64,000 nt of DNA, from positions 1,860,001 to 1,924,000 of the forward strand of contig NZ_FSRL01000001.1 in NCBI RefSeq assembly GCF_900142295.1. The letters are read 5' to 3'. Position numbers and translations under genes: made by a program. Origin of the DNA: Vannielia litorea (GTDB lineage Bacteria; Pseudomonadota; Alphaproteobacteria; Rhodobacterales; Rhodobacteraceae). The first letter of the stretch is position 1. Each line of letters opens with the position of its first letter. Shown one piece after another: positions 26,395-35,963 of this stretch. The notes beneath the pieces are model-generated. The model made no database searches and had not been told where the DNA came from. It saw only the letters and a program-made list of their open reading frames with translations.

Positions 26395-26550
26395 CTGGGC
26401 GACTCCTTTGGTTGGTCCGGTGTCATAGCTAGGGCACAACCGCCCGAAAGGAAAAGGGGGAGCACCGCCCACCCCGCCATTAACGGTTTCCCCGCTCCGG
26501 CCGATCAGGTAGCTTCACCGCCAACCAGAACACCACCCTTGGGGCAGCCG

Positions 26551-27693
26551 GTGCCGAGATACGACCGATACATCCTTGCGCAACTGCTTGTGCTGTTCGG
26601 CTTTTTCTCGCTGGTGCTGGTCTCGGTCTACTGGGTCAACCGCGCCGTCATCCTGTTCGACCAACTCATCGCCGACGGGCAGTCGGCGGGCGTCTTCGTC
26701 GAGTTCACCGCGCTCTCCCTGCCCAACGTGATCCGCCTCGTGCTGCCGATGGCCGCCTTCGTGGCCACGGTCTACGCCACCAACCTGCTGGCCTCCGAAT
26801 CCGAGCTCGTCGTGATCCAGGCCACCGGTTTCTCGGCCTGGCGGATGGCCCGCCCGGTCCTGGTCTTCGGGCTCTTCGTCGCCCTGCTGATGGCGGCACT
26901 GGTGCATGTGCTGGTGCCCGTATCGCGCGGCCAGCTGGCCGAACGGCAGGCGGAGATCGCCAACAACATCACCACGCGCTTCCTCACCGAGGGCCAGTTC
27001 CTGCACCCCGCCAAGGGGATCACCTTCTACATCCGCGAGATCTCGCCCGAAGGCGAGCTGCGCGACGTGTTCCTCTCCGATGCCCGAAACCCCGACCAGC
27101 GCACCACCTACACCGCCGCTCGCGCCTTCCTCGTCCGGCAGGACACCGGGCCGAAGCTGGTGATGTTCGACGGTGCGGCCCAGACCCTCTCGGCCGAGAC
27201 CGAGCGGCTCTTCAACACCGCCTTCTCGGATTTTTCCTACGACATCGGCGCGCTCATCAGCACCACCACCTTCGCCCGCACCGATATCCGCCACTACCCG
27301 ACCCCGGTGCTCTTTGCGCCGACCCCCGAGATCCTCGAGGTGACCCGGAGCACCCGGGCGGAGTTCATCTACGAGGCCAACCTGCGCATCGCCCAGCCCT
27401 TTACCGCGCTGGTGGCGGCACTGATCGGCTTTGCCACCCTGCTCACCGGCGGCTTCTCGCGCTTCGGGGTCTGGCGGCAGGTCCTCCTGGCGGTCGGGCT
27501 GCTGATCTTCATCCAGGTCGTCGAAGCCGCAGCCGCCGGGGCCGCCCGCAAGGACGCGGCCCTCTGGCCGCTGGTCTACCTGCCGATCGCGATCGGCCTC
27601 GCCCTGTCGGCAATGCTGCTGTGGTATGCCGACCGGCCCTTCCTCTTCACCCGGCGGCGCAGGGTGGATGTCACGTCGGAGGCGGCGACGTGA
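26551..27693 (+). CDS. lptF: LPS export ABC transporter permease LptF
   Basis: A 380-residue inner-membrane protein of the YjgP/YjgQ family. It opens with PRYDRYILAQLLVLFGFFSL, has three helices before and three after a periplasmic beta-jellyroll domain (about 130-270), and contains the early block LPNVIRLVLPMAAFVATVYA. With LptG and the ATPase LptB it pulls lipopolysaccharide out of the inner membrane. The start is taken as the GTG at 26551, the first plausible codon before the conserved N-terminus; no ATG is available there. Its TGA overlaps the GTG of lptG (GTGA). Confidence 0.93.
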   Translation: MPRYDRYILAQLLVLFGFFSLVLVSVYWVNRAVILFDQLIADGQSAGVFVEFTALSLPNVIRLVLPMAAFVATVYATNLLASESELVVIQATGFSAWRMARPVLVFGLFVALLMAALVHVLVPVSRGQLAERQAEIANNITTRFLTEGQFLHPAKGITFYIREISPEGELRDVFLSDARNPDQRTTYTAARAFLVRQDTGPKLVMFDGAAQTLSAETERLFNTAFSDFSYDIGALISTTTFARTDIRHYPTPVLFAPTPEILEVTRSTRAEFIYEANLRIAQPFTALVAALIGFATLLTGGFSRFGVWRQVLLAVGLLIFIQVVEAAAAGAARKDAALWPLVYLPIAIGLALSAMLLWYADRPFLFTRRRRVDVTSEAAT

Positions 27694-28799
27694 GACTTCA
27701 CTTCTACTTCGCCCGCAAGTTCGCCATCGCCCTGCTGGGCGTCTTCGGCGTGTTTGCCATCCTGCTCACGCTCCTCGACATCGTCGAGCAGATCCGCCGT
27801 TTCTCCGATGCCGACATCTCCTTCGGCGCGGCCTTCGAGCTCTCGCTCCTCTCGGTGCCGCAAACGCTCTACCGCATCCTGCCACTGATCGTGCTCCTGG
27901 CCACGCTGGTGCTCTTCCTCGGGCTTGCGCGCAGTTCCGAGCTGGTGGTCACCCGCGCCGCCGGGCGCTCGGCGCTGCGGGCGCTGATCTCGCCGGTCGC
28001 GGTGTCGCTCCTGCTCGGCGGGCTGGGGATCGCGGTGATGAACCCCATCGTCGCCGCCACCCAGGTCCGCTACGAACAGAAGGCCGCCGATCTCGAGGCC
28101 GGCGGCGGTTCGGTGCTCTCGATCTCGGGCGAAGGCCTCTGGATGCGCCAGGGCGGCAGCGAGGGCCAGACCGTGATCCGCGCCGCCCGCGCCAGTCTCG
28201 ACGGCACTTCCTTCGAGGGGGTCACCTTCATCCGCTTCGCGCCCGAGGGCGGCGATCTGCAGGGCCCCGTGCAGCGCATCGAGGCCGCCGCCGCCCGCCT
28301 CGAACCGGGCCGCTGGGTGCTCGAGAACGCCAAGGTCTGGCCACTCTCCGGCGTCCCCAACCCCGAGGCGGCCTCCTCCCGCGCGATGGAGATGGAGCTG
28401 CCCTCCTCCCTCACCCTCGACCAGATCCGCGACAGCTTCGGCACCCCCTCCGCGATCCCGATCTGGGAGCTGCCCGCCTTCATCGCCAACCTCGAGAGCG
28501 CCGGGTTCTCGGCAAAGCTGCACCGGGTCTGGATGCAGATGGAGCTGGCCCTGCCGCTGTTTCTCATGGCCATGGTGCTGGTGGGCGCGGGCTTCACCAT
28601 GCGCCACACCCGCTTCGGCCGCACCGGCCTCATGTTGCTGCTCGCCCTCATGCTGGGCCTCGGTCTCTACTTCATCCGCAACTTCGCCCAGATCCTCGGC
28701 GAGAACGGGCAGATCCCGGTCGGCATGGCCGCATGGACCCCGCCCATCGCCGGCATCCTCGCCTCGCTGGCGCTGCTCCTGCACATGGAGGACGGATGA
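27690..28799 (+). CDS. lptG: LPS export ABC transporter permease LptG
   Basis: A 369-residue partner of LptF with the same six-helix plus periplasmic domain plan. The start RLHFYFARKFAIALLGVFGV is typical of LptG, and the second half reads MQMELALPLFLMAMVLVGAG. It starts at a GTG that overlaps the lptF stop, and its own TGA overlaps the ATG cluster of lptD, so lptF-lptG-lptD are translated in succession. LptB, LptA and LptC are not in the window. Confidence 0.95.
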   Translation: MRLHFYFARKFAIALLGVFGVFAILLTLLDIVEQIRRFSDADISFGAAFELSLLSVPQTLYRILPLIVLLATLVLFLGLARSSELVVTRAAGRSALRALISPVAVSLLLGGLGIAVMNPIVAATQVRYEQKAADLEAGGGSVLSISGEGLWMRQGGSEGQTVIRAARASLDGTSFEGVTFIRFAPEGGDLQGPVQRIEAAAARLEPGRWVLENAKVWPLSGVPNPEAASSRAMEMELPSSLTLDQIRDSFGTPSAIPIWELPAFIANLESAGFSAKLHRVWMQMELALPLFLMAMVLVGAGFTMRHTRFGRTGLMLLLALMLGLGLYFIRNFAQILGENGQIPVGMAAWTPPIAGILASLALLLHMEDG

Positions 28800-30958
28800 T
28801 GATGCGGCCCTTCCTCGCCTCTCTCCTCGCAGGCCTCGGCCTTCTCGCCATCCTGGCGCTGCCGGTCCGGGCGCAGCAGGAGGATGCCGTGCTGCTCGCC
28901 GACCGGGTCGAGATCAACGGCAACGACCAGCTCATCGCCACCGGCAACGTCGAGGTGCTCCAGGGCACCACCCGGCTGACCGCCAGCCGCATCCTCTACG
29001 ACCAGTCCAACAACATGCTGGTGATCGACGGCCCCATCGCCATGACCGACGGCGCCGACACGGTGATCCTCGCCTCCGACGCAGCGCTCTCGACCGACCT
29101 GCGCAACGGCATCCTGCGCTCCGCCCGCATGGTGCTGAACCAGCAACTCCAGCTCGCCGCCGCCGAGATCAACCGGGTCAACGGCCGCTACACCCAGCTC
29201 TACAAGACCGTCGCCTCCACCTGCCAGGTCTGCGCCAAGCGCCCGGTGCCGCTCTGGCAGATCCGCGCCCGGCGGATCGTCCACGACGAGCAGGAGCGCC
29301 AGCTCTATTTCGACAATGCCCGCTTCGAGGTCGCCGGCGTGCCGATCATGTATCTGCCCCGCCTGCGCCTCCCCGACCCCACGCTGAAGCGGGCCACCGG
29401 CTTTCTGTCTCCCACCTTCCGCTCCACCGATGCGCTCGGCTTCGGGGTCAAGATCCCCTATTTCATCACGCTGGGCCGCAGCGCCGACCTGACCCTCACG
29501 CCCTACCTGTCGACCGACGTCACCCGCACCCTCGAGTACCGCTTCCGCCGCGCCTTCCGCGCCGGCCAGCTGGAAATCGAGGGCGCCATCTCCGAGGATG
29601 ACATCCGGGAAGGCGAGCTGCGGTCCTATGCCTTCATCGAAGGCCAGTTCGACATCGGTCGCGGCTACGAGCTGACCTTCGACATCGAGACCGTCTCCGA
29701 CTCGGGCTACCTGCTCGATTACGGCTATTCCGACAAGGACCGGCTCGACAGCGCGGTGGAGATCGGCCGTACCCGGCGCGACGAGAACTTCCGCGCCAAT
29801 GTCACCGCCTACCGCTCCCTGCGCGACAGCGAAAGCAACGAGACCCAGCCCACGATCCGCGCCGACCTGCACTGGGAGCGGCGCTTCACCCCGGGCTGGC
29901 TGGGCGGCTCGGCGGGCTACACCTTCGACCTGCACCACCACTACCGCCGCTCCGACCTCGACGTGGACAGCGCCGACGACGACCTCATCACCGATGGCCG
30001 CGATGTCACCCGCGCCTCGGCCCGGCTCGACTGGCGGCGCGACTGGCTGCTGGGCAACGGCATGATGATCGGCACCCTGGGCGCGATCAATCTCGACTGG
30101 ACCAGCGTCACCGACGACGCCGCCTATTCGGAGTCCGTCTTCGAGGTCACGCCCCAGGCCGCGGTCGAGCTGCGCTGGCCCTTCATCCGCCGCTCCGCCT
30201 TTGCCACCCACATCCTCGAACCCATCGTGCAGCTCGCCTGGACCCCCGAGAGCGACACCGACCTGCCCAATGACGAAAGCACCCTGCTGGAGTTCGACGA
30301 GGGCAACCTCTTCTCGCTCGACCGCTTCCCCGGCGGCGATGTCAACGAGCGCGGCCTGCGCGCCAACCTCGGCCTCCGCTGGACCCGCTTCGATGCCGAC
30401 GGCTGGATGCTGGGCGTCACCCTCGGACGGATCATCCGCGCCGACGACCTCGGCCAGTTCGCCGGATACTCCGGCCTCGAGGGCGAAAAATCCGACTGGC
30501 TCGCCGCCGTCCAGCTCCAGTTCCCCAACCGGCTGACGCTCACCAACCGCGCCCTCTTCGACGACGATTTCTCCTTCGCCATGAACGAGCTGCGCGCCTC
30601 CTGGTCCTCCGAGACCCTCTCGCTCGCCGGCTCCTACATCTGGATGGAGGCCAACACGCTCGAAGACCGCCCCCTCGACGTGAACGAGATCACCCTCGAC
30701 AGCGCGTGGCAGGTCGATGACAACTGGCTCCTCTCGCTCGACTGGCGCTACGACGTCGAGCAGAACCGCGCGGCAGAGGCCACCTTCGGGGTCGAATGGC
30801 GCAACGAGTGCGTCGCGGTCGATCTCTCGGTCTCGCGCCGGTTCACCTCCTCCGCCGCCGTCGAGCCGACCACCGATCTTGCGCTCCAGGTCTCGCTTTC
30901 GGGCTTCGGCGCGGGCCGCGCCTCCCAGCGCCACCTCGCGCGCGGATGCCGCGGCTGA
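28799..30958 (+). CDS. lptD: LPS assembly outer membrane protein LptD
   Basis: A 719-residue outer-membrane barrel that inserts lipopolysaccharide into the outer leaflet with lipoprotein LptE. A signal peptide (LAILALPVRAQQED) is followed by an OstA/LptA-like jellyroll (ADRVEINGNDQLIATGNVEV), then a large beta-barrel region with many aromatic strands. Cysteines at TCQVC near the jellyroll and near the C-terminus (NECVAVDL, RGCRG) could form the inter-domain disulfides known to be needed in E. coli. Three ATGs follow each other (28796, 28799, 28802); the middle one has the best distance from GGAGG. Confidence 0.95.
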   Translation: MMRPFLASLLAGLGLLAILALPVRAQQEDAVLLADRVEINGNDQLIATGNVEVLQGTTRLTASRILYDQSNNMLVIDGPIAMTDGADTVILASDAALSTDLRNGILRSARMVLNQQLQLAAAEINRVNGRYTQLYKTVASTCQVCAKRPVPLWQIRARRIVHDEQERQLYFDNARFEVAGVPIMYLPRLRLPDPTLKRATGFLSPTFRSTDALGFGVKIPYFITLGRSADLTLTPYLSTDVTRTLEYRFRRAFRAGQLEIEGAISEDDIREGELRSYAFIEGQFDIGRGYELTFDIETVSDSGYLLDYGYSDKDRLDSAVEIGRTRRDENFRANVTAYRSLRDSESNETQPTIRADLHWERRFTPGWLGGSAGYTFDLHHHYRRSDLDVDSADDDLITDGRDVTRASARLDWRRDWLLGNGMMIGTLGAINLDWTSVTDDAAYSESVFEVTPQAAVELRWPFIRRSAFATHILEPIVQLAWTPESDTDLPNDESTLLEFDEGNLFSLDRFPGGDVNERGLRANLGLRWTRFDADGWMLGVTLGRIIRADDLGQFAGYSGLEGEKSDWLAAVQLQFPNRLTLTNRALFDDDFSFAMNELRASWSSETLSLAGSYIWMEANTLEDRPLDVNEITLDSAWQVDDNWLLSLDWRYDVEQNRAAEATFGVEWRNECVAVDLSVSRRFTSSAAVEPTTDLALQVSLSGFGAGRASQRHLARGCRG

Positions 30959-31051
30959 TCCCGGCCCGGTCACACGCCTTCTTGGGATGACAAACCCCCG
31001 CACCTTTGCGATAAGAACCCGAACAACCAAGAGAACATCAGGCGGGCAGCC

Positions 31052-32410
31052 ATGATCCAACACCTCAAGCACCTCTTCGCCGGCCTCGCGCTGGCCACCC
31101 TCACGGCCCTCGCCGCGCCGGCCACCGCGCAGGTCGCCTCCACCGACCTCTTCAAGCCGGTCGTCGTGGTCAACGGCAAGGCGGTGACCAACTTCGAGGT
31201 GCAGCAGCGCATCATCATGCTCAAGCTGTTCCGCACCCCCGGCGACCTCGAGAAGGAGGCCCTCGACGGCCTCGTCGACGACCGCCTCCGCTTCATCGCC
31301 GCCGACCAGCTGGGCCTTGAAGTCACCGAGGAGCAGATCCAGGAAGGCGAGGCCGAATTCGCCTCCCGGGCCAACCTCACGCGCGAGGAGTTCCTCCAGG
31401 CCCTCGCCGGCGCAGGCGTCGCACGCGAGAGCTTCCGCGATTTCGTGGCCGCCGGCCTGCTCTGGCGTCAGGTGGTGGGCCAGCGCTTCGCGGAGCTTGC
31501 CCGCGCCCAGGTCACCGAGAACGACATCCAGCACGCCATTTCCGCAACCTCCCGGCGCGGCGGCGGCGTTCTGGTCGACTTCGCCGAGATCATCATCCCC
31601 GCCAACACCCCCGCCGCCGCCGCCCAGGCCGAGCGCCTGGCTGCCGAGCTTGGCGGCACCACCATGTCCGAGGCCGCCTTCTCCTCCGCCGCCCGCCGCT
31701 ACTCCGCCTCGCCCTCCCGCGCCCGCGGCGGCCGCGTGCCCGAGCCGGTGCCGATCGGCAACCTGCCCGGCCAGATCGCCCAGGCCTTCCTCACCCTGCC
31801 CCCCGGCGGCGTGACAGAGCCCTTCCCGATCCCCAACGCCATCGCCATCTTCCAGCTGCGCCGCCTCATCGACAGCGAGGACCCCGGCGAAGAGACCGTG
31901 GCGCTCGAATATGCCCGCTTCCTCATCCCCGGTGGCCGCAGCGAAGAGGCGCTGACCCGCGCCGCCAAGATCAAGGCACGCGTCGATGCCTGCGATGACC
32001 TCTACGGCATCGCCAAGGGGCTGCCCCCCGAGATGCTCACCCGCGAAACCCGCGCCGCCGCCGACGTACCGCGCGACATCGCGCTGGAGCTGGCCAAGCT
32101 CGACGCGGGCGAGAGCTCCACCGCGCTGACCTCGGGCAACGCGCTGGTCTTCCTCATGCTCTGCGGCCGCACCACCGCCGTCCTGGCCGATGACAGCCCC
32201 GCCGGCACCGGCGCCGCCGCGGCCGCCGCGCCCGGCACCGAGGGCGAAGCGCCTCCCGCCGCCGAAGAGCAGGAGGATCCCACCGTCGCCGGCGTGCCCG
32301 AAGTCGAGCGCCGCGCCGTGCGCGAACGCCTGATCAACCAGATCGTGGCGGGCTACGCCGACGGCTACCTCGCCGAGCTGAAGGCCGATGCCATCATCAC
32401 CTACCCCTGA
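31052..32410 (+). CDS. surA: SurA-like periplasmic chaperone/peptidyl-prolyl isomerase
   Basis: A 452-residue periplasmic protein. The signal peptide ends at PATAQ; the SurA N-terminal chaperone domain contains VVVVNGKAVTNFEVQQRIIM, and a parvulin-like region covers about 170-275 (FAEIIIPANTPAAAA, RVPEPVPIGNLPGQ). A long Ala/Gly/Pro-rich insert follows near residue 385. The parvulin part looks weakly conserved, so chaperone work on outer-membrane proteins may matter more than isomerase activity. It follows lptD by 93 bases in the usual alphaproteobacterial order and overlaps pdxA by 23 bases. Confidence 0.9.
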   Translation: MIQHLKHLFAGLALATLTALAAPATAQVASTDLFKPVVVVNGKAVTNFEVQQRIIMLKLFRTPGDLEKEALDGLVDDRLRFIAADQLGLEVTEEQIQEGEAEFASRANLTREEFLQALAGAGVARESFRDFVAAGLLWRQVVGQRFAELARAQVTENDIQHAISATSRRGGGVLVDFAEIIIPANTPAAAAQAERLAAELGGTTMSEAAFSSAARRYSASPSRARGGRVPEPVPIGNLPGQIAQAFLTLPPGGVTEPFPIPNAIAIFQLRRLIDSEDPGEETVALEYARFLIPGGRSEEALTRAAKIKARVDACDDLYGIAKGLPPEMLTRETRAAADVPRDIALELAKLDAGESSTALTSGNALVFLMLCGRTTAVLADDSPAGTGAAAAAAPGTEGEAPPAAEEQEDPTVAGVPEVERRAVRERLINQIVAGYADGYLAELKADAIITYP

Positions 32411-33401
32411 CGGCTCGCCCCGCCCGATCGCCCTGTCCTGCGGCGATCCGGCGGGCATCGGTCCGGAAATCGCCGCCAAGGCCTGGGCAAGGCTGCGCGA
32501 CAGCCAGCCCTTCGCCTATATCGGCGCCCGCCGTCACCTGCCCGAGGGCCTGCCCACCGCGCTGGTCTCCTCCACCGCAGAGGCCCCCGCCGTCGCCGCC
32601 ACCGCCCTCCCGGTGATCGAGATCGACTTCGCCGGCGCCAGCACCCCCGGCACACCCGACCCGGCCGATGCCGCCGGAACCATCGCCGCCATCGAGCGCG
32701 CCGTGGCAGAGGTGCAATCCGGCGCGGCCGCCGCGCTCTGCACCTGCCCGATCTCCAAGCTGGCCCTGATCGAGGGGGCCGGATTCGCCTTTCCCGGCCA
32801 CACCGAGTTTCTGGCCCATCTCGCAGGCGGCAGCCATCGCCCGGTGATGATGCTCGCCTCGCCCGAGCTGCGCGCGGTTCCGGTCACCATCCACATCCCC
32901 CTGGCCGATGTGCCCGCGGCGCTCACGCCCGGCCTGCTCACCGAGACCCTCCGCATCACCGCCGCCGCCCTGCGGCAGCACTTTGGCCTCCCAGCCCCCC
33001 GCCTCGCCGTGGCGGGCCTCAACCCCCACGCGGGCGAAGGCGGCAAGATCGGCACCGAAGAGCTCGACTGGATCGAGCACACCCTGGCCGACCTCCGCAA
33101 GGAAGGGCTCGACATCACCGGCCCCCTGCCCGCCGACACCATGTTCCACCCCGCCGCCCGCGCCCGCTACGACGCGGCGCTCTGCATGTATCACGACCAG
33201 GCGCTGATCCCGGCCAAGACGCTGGCCTTCGACAGCGCCGTCAACGTCACCCTCGGGCTGCCCTTCATCCGCACCTCGCCCGACCACGGCACCGCCTACG
33301 ACATCGCGGGCACCGGCACCGCCAACCCCGCCTCCCTGATCGGCGCCCTCCAGATGGCCGCCGAGATGGCCACCGCCCGGAGCACCCATGGCGCAGATTG
33401 A
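32388..33401 (+). CDS. pdxA: 4-hydroxythreonine-4-phosphate dehydrogenase
   Basis: A 337-residue enzyme of vitamin B6 synthesis that oxidises 4-phosphohydroxy-L-threonine. The opening [19 protein letters not shown] is the family signature; metal-binding histidines lie in [11 protein letters not shown], in [12 protein letters not shown] and in [14 protein letters not shown]. The chosen ATG lies inside the end of surA, a 23-base overlap, which suggests coupling. Its end overlaps the start of rsmA by 14 bases. This run of surA-pdxA-rsmA is common in proteobacteria. Confidence 0.95.
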   Translation: MPSSPTPDGSPRPIALSCGDPAGIGPEIAAKAWARLRDSQPFAYIGARRHLPEGLPTALVSSTAEAPAVAATALPVIEIDFAGASTPGTPDPADAAGTIAAIERAVAEVQSGAAAALCTCPISKLALIEGAGFAFPGHTEFLAHLAGGSHRPVMMLASPELRAVPVTIHIPLADVPAALTPGLLTETLRITAAALRQHFGLPAPRLAVAGLNPHAGEGGKIGTEELDWIEHTLADLRKEGLDITGPLPADTMFHPAARARYDAALCMYHDQALIPAKTLAFDSAVNVTLGLPFIRTSPDHGTAYDIAGTGTANPASLIGALQMAAEMATARSTHGAD

Positions 33402-34227
33402 CGGCCTCCCTCCCCTGCGCGAGGTCATCGCCACCCACGGGCTTGCGGCCAAAAAATCGCTGGGCCAGAACTTCCTGCTCGATCTCAACCTGACCGCCCG
33501 CATCGCCCGCATCCCGGGCGACCTGAGCCAGGCCGATGTGCTAGAGGTCGGCCCCGGTCCCGGTGGGCTGACCCGCGGCCTGCTGGCCAACGGCGCCCGC
33601 CGCGTGCTGGCGATCGAAAAGGACAGCCGCTGCCTCCCCGCCCTGGCCGAGATCGCCGAGGCCTACCCGGACCGGCTCACGGTGATCGAGGGCGACGCGC
33701 TCGAGGTCGATCCGCTCCAGCACCTCACCGGCCCCATCCATGTCGTGGCCAACCTGCCCTACAACGTCGGCACCGAGCTGCTGATCCGCTGGCTGACCCC
33801 GCAGGTCTGGCCGCCCTACTGGCAGAGCCTCACCCTGATGTTCCAGCGCGAGGTCGCCGAGCGCATCGTGGCCCAGCCGGGCGGCAAGGCCTACGGACGC
33901 CTCGCCGTGCTCGCCCAGTGGAAGGCCGAAGCCCGCATCGCCCTGTCGCTGCCGCCAGAGGCCTTCACGCCTCCGCCCAAGGTCTCCTCTGCCGTGGTCC
34001 ACCTCACGCCCCGCCCCGCGCCCGCCTTCCCCGCCGACCCGGGGGTGATGGAGCGCGTGGTCGCCAAGGCCTTCAACCAGCGCCGCAAGATGCTGCGCGC
34101 CGCGCTCAAGGGCCTGCACCCCCGGATCGAGGACAAGCTCGAGGAGGCCGGCATCGCGCCCACCGACCGGGCCGAAACTGTCTCCATCGAACGCTTCGCC
34201 GCTCTCGCCCGCGCGCTCCAGGGCTGA
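33388..34227 (+). CDS. rsmA: 16S rRNA dimethyladenosine transferase (KsgA)
   Basis: A 279-residue SAM-dependent enzyme that dimethylates two adjacent adenines in helix 45 of 16S rRNA during small-subunit maturation. The N-terminal [13 protein letters not shown], the SAM loop [15 protein letters not shown], the catalytic [11 protein letters not shown] and the C-terminal [14 protein letters not shown] are all present. The length matches the family. It is the last gene of the lpt-surA-pdxA run and converges on the DUF4167 gene, with a terminator between. Confidence 0.97.
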   Translation: MAQIDGLPPLREVIATHGLAAKKSLGQNFLLDLNLTARIARIPGDLSQADVLEVGPGPGGLTRGLLANGARRVLAIEKDSRCLPALAEIAEAYPDRLTVIEGDALEVDPLQHLTGPIHVVANLPYNVGTELLIRWLTPQVWPPYWQSLTLMFQREVAERIVAQPGGKAYGRLAVLAQWKAEARIALSLPPEAFTPPPKVSSAVVHLTPRPAPAFPADPGVMERVVAKAFNQRRKMLRAALKGLHPRIEDKLEEAGIAPTDRAETVSIERFAALARALQG

Positions 34228-34291
34228 ACCAACGGGATGGCGGGTGGGGTGTCGTGGGCACAGCCCGCGCACGGCACCCCCATCCGCAACG

Positions 34292-34320
34292 AAAAAGGGC
34301 GCGCCCGCCGGACACGCCCT
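34292..34320 (-). terminator. Terminator between rsmA and the DUF4167 gene
   Basis: On the minus strand GGGCGT pairs with GCGCCC around a 13-base loop, followed by TTTTTC. It would end the leftward prfA-prmC-DUF4167 direction; the plus-strand version lacks the T-run. Confidence 0.6.
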
Positions 34321-34342
34321 CGAATTCTTCAAGCCGAACGGC

Positions 34343-34921
34343 TCACTCTGCCGCGTTGGCCTCCTGCGAGGCACCACCGCCTTCGCCGCCGCTCTCCGCG
34401 GCCGGCTTGCGGGTGCGCTTGCGGCGCGGCTTCTGCGGCTTGCTTTCGGGCGTTTCCACCAGCCCGCTGTCGCTCTCGTCGGTGTCCATTACGTCCATCA
34501 CGTCGGAGCCGCCGCTCTTGCGCTCCTGCGCCCGGTCGTCCTGGCCGCCCTGGTTGCCGTAGCCGCCACCCTGGTTGCCACCACCCTGGTTGCCGTCATC
34601 CCCCTGCTGACGGTCCTGGCCGCCACCCTGGTTCTGCTGGTTGTTGTTGCCCTGCTGCTGCTGGCGGCTTTCCTGCTCCCGCTGCGCCTCGCCCAGCATA
34701 CGGATGTAATGCTCGGCGTGCTGCTGGAAGTTCTCCGCCGCCACCCGGTCATTGCCGAGCTGTGCGTCGCGGTGCAACTGCTGGTACTTGTCGATGATCT
34801 GCTGCGGCGTGCCGCGCACCTTGCCCTCCGGCCCCGAACTGTCGAAGACCCGGTTGACGATGTTGCCCATAGAGCGCGAGCGGTTCCCCTTGGAACGCGA
34901 GCGTGACTTGGAAGATCTCAT
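34343..34921 (-). CDS. DUF4167-domain protein, RNA-binding-like
   Basis: A 192-residue protein. The conserved N-terminal part (1-80) is very basic at its start (RSSKSRSRSKGNRSRS) and continues NIVNRVFDSSGPEGKVRGTP and ENFQQHAEHYIRMLGEA, the DUF4167 pattern. The middle is a disordered Gln/Gly/Asn tract with NQGG-type repeats, and the end carries a second basic patch (KPRRKRTRKPAA). The composition suggests nucleic-acid binding and possible condensation, but no function is established. The ATG at 34921 precedes the conserved block. It has its own candidate promoter about 130 bases upstream. Confidence 0.88.
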   Translation of the reverse strand: MRSSKSRSRSKGNRSRSMGNIVNRVFDSSGPEGKVRGTPQQIIDKYQQLHRDAQLGNDRVAAENFQQHAEHYIRMLGEAQREQESRQQQQGNNNQQNQGGGQDRQQGDDGNQGGGNQGGGYGNQGGQDDRAQERKSGGSDVMDVMDTDESDSGLVETPESKPQKPRRKRTRKPAAESGGEGGGASQEANAAE

Positions 34922-35049
34922 GTATACTACAATCCGCCTTGTTGCGGTTCTTGCACGACCCGACCGCGGTTGCGGTCTCGAAATGATCCGGTCGGCGATT
35001 GGATGACAGCGAGAGGGGGTGTGCCCGAGCACCGCGCCTCTGTTCATTG

Positions 35050-35077
35050 GTTATATGGGGCTTTCAGCCCGTTACAA
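35050..35077 (-). promoter_or_regulatory. Candidate promoter of the DUF4167 gene
   Basis: On the minus strand TTGTAA and TATAAC are 16 bases apart, close to the housekeeping consensus. Transcription would start near 35043, giving a leader of about 120 bases before the ATG at 34921. The leader holds the perfect palindrome GACCGC-AACC-GCGGTC (34962-34977). Confidence 0.5.
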
Positions 35078-35135
35078 GCAAAAAATCACCCGAATGCGGT
35101 GCAAGCCGGGCGGTCTGCGGCGTTCTGCCGCCGGT

Positions 35136-35963
35136 TCAGCCCCGCGCCGCCACCACCCTGTCGCGCCCGTCGAGGTCGGGCAGCACCCGGATATCTGCCA
35201 GCCCGACGGCATCGAACAGCGCGCTGACCGCTCGGCCCTGCGTCGGCCCGATCTCCACCAGCACCCGCCCGCCCTTCGCCAGCCGGTCGCCCAGCCCGCC
35301 GGCAATCGCGCGATAGGCCGAAAGCCCGTCGCCCCCGTCGGTCAGCGCCCCGCGCGGCTCATGGGCCAACTCGCGCTGCAAGCCGGCCATTTCCGCCTCG
35401 GCGATATAGGGCGGGTTGGACACGATCAGGTCGAAGCGCCCGCGCAGCCCTGCGCACCAATCGGTCTCGATGAACCCGGCCCGTCGCTCCAGCCCGAGCG
35501 CCCGCGCGTTCTCTCGCGCAACCTCCAGCGCCGCGCCGGATACATCGGTGCCAACGCCCCTCGCCTGTTGGCGTTCTGCAAGCAATGTCAAAAGGATACA
35601 GCCCGATCCTGAGCCGAGGTCCAGCACGTCTCCAAAGGGCTCTTCCAGCGCCGCCGCCACGAGAACTTCGGTCTCCGGGCGCGGGTCCAGCACCCGCGCG
35701 TCCACCTTGAACCGGCGCCCCCAGAACTCCCGCCAGCCGCGAATGTGGCTCATCGGTTCACCGCCCGCCCGCCGCGCCGCCAGCGCCTCGGCGCGGGCCA
35801 GGGCCTCTGCGTCGAGCAGCTCGTCGCGCCGCAGCGCGAGCCTGTCCCGTTCCACGCCCAGGGCCTCCGCCAGCAGCATCGAGGCCTCGCGCGGCGCATC
35901 CCCGATGCCCGCGCCCGCCAGGAGATCCGCCACCCGGCGCAGCCCCGCGCCGACGGTGCTCAC
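35136..35963 (-). CDS. prmC: Release factor glutamine N5-methyltransferase
   Basis: A 275-residue SAM enzyme that methylates the Gln of the GGQ motif in release factors 1 and 2. The SAM loop is [17 protein letters not shown] and the catalytic motif is [11 protein letters not shown]. It starts with GTG overlapping the stop of prfA (GTGA), the gene for its own substrate. Length and order match the family. Confidence 0.95.
   Translation of the reverse strand: MSTVGAGLRRVADLLAGAGIGDAPREASMLLAEALGVERDRLALRRDELLDAEALARAEALAARRAGGEPMSHIRGWREFWGRRFKVDARVLDPRPETEVLVAAALEEPFGDVLDLGSGSGCILLTLLAERQQARGVGTDVSGAALEVARENARALGLERRAGFIETDWCAGLRGRFDLIVSNPPYIAEAEMAGLQRELAHEPRGALTDGGDGLSAYRAIAGGLGDRLAKGGRVLVEIGPTQGRAVSALFDAVGLADIRVLPDLDGRDRVVAARG

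Noticed and set aside
24319..26550. Long plus-strand frame in front of lptF, opposite holC and pepA
   Set aside because: Its translation is Pro/Ser/Arg/His-rich with no domain; only the lptF part is conserved, and it fits a GTG start at 26551.
28667..32479. A 1270-codon open frame on the minus strand opposite lptG-lptD-surA
   Set aside because: It is antisense to three clearly conserved genes; its composition (Gly/Ala/Glu/Arg, few motifs) is the usual shadow of high-GC codon use.
34922..35135. Possible tRNA or known riboswitch in the DUF4167 leader
   Set aside because: No cloverleaf arms and no known riboswitch core could be drawn; only a short palindrome is evident.
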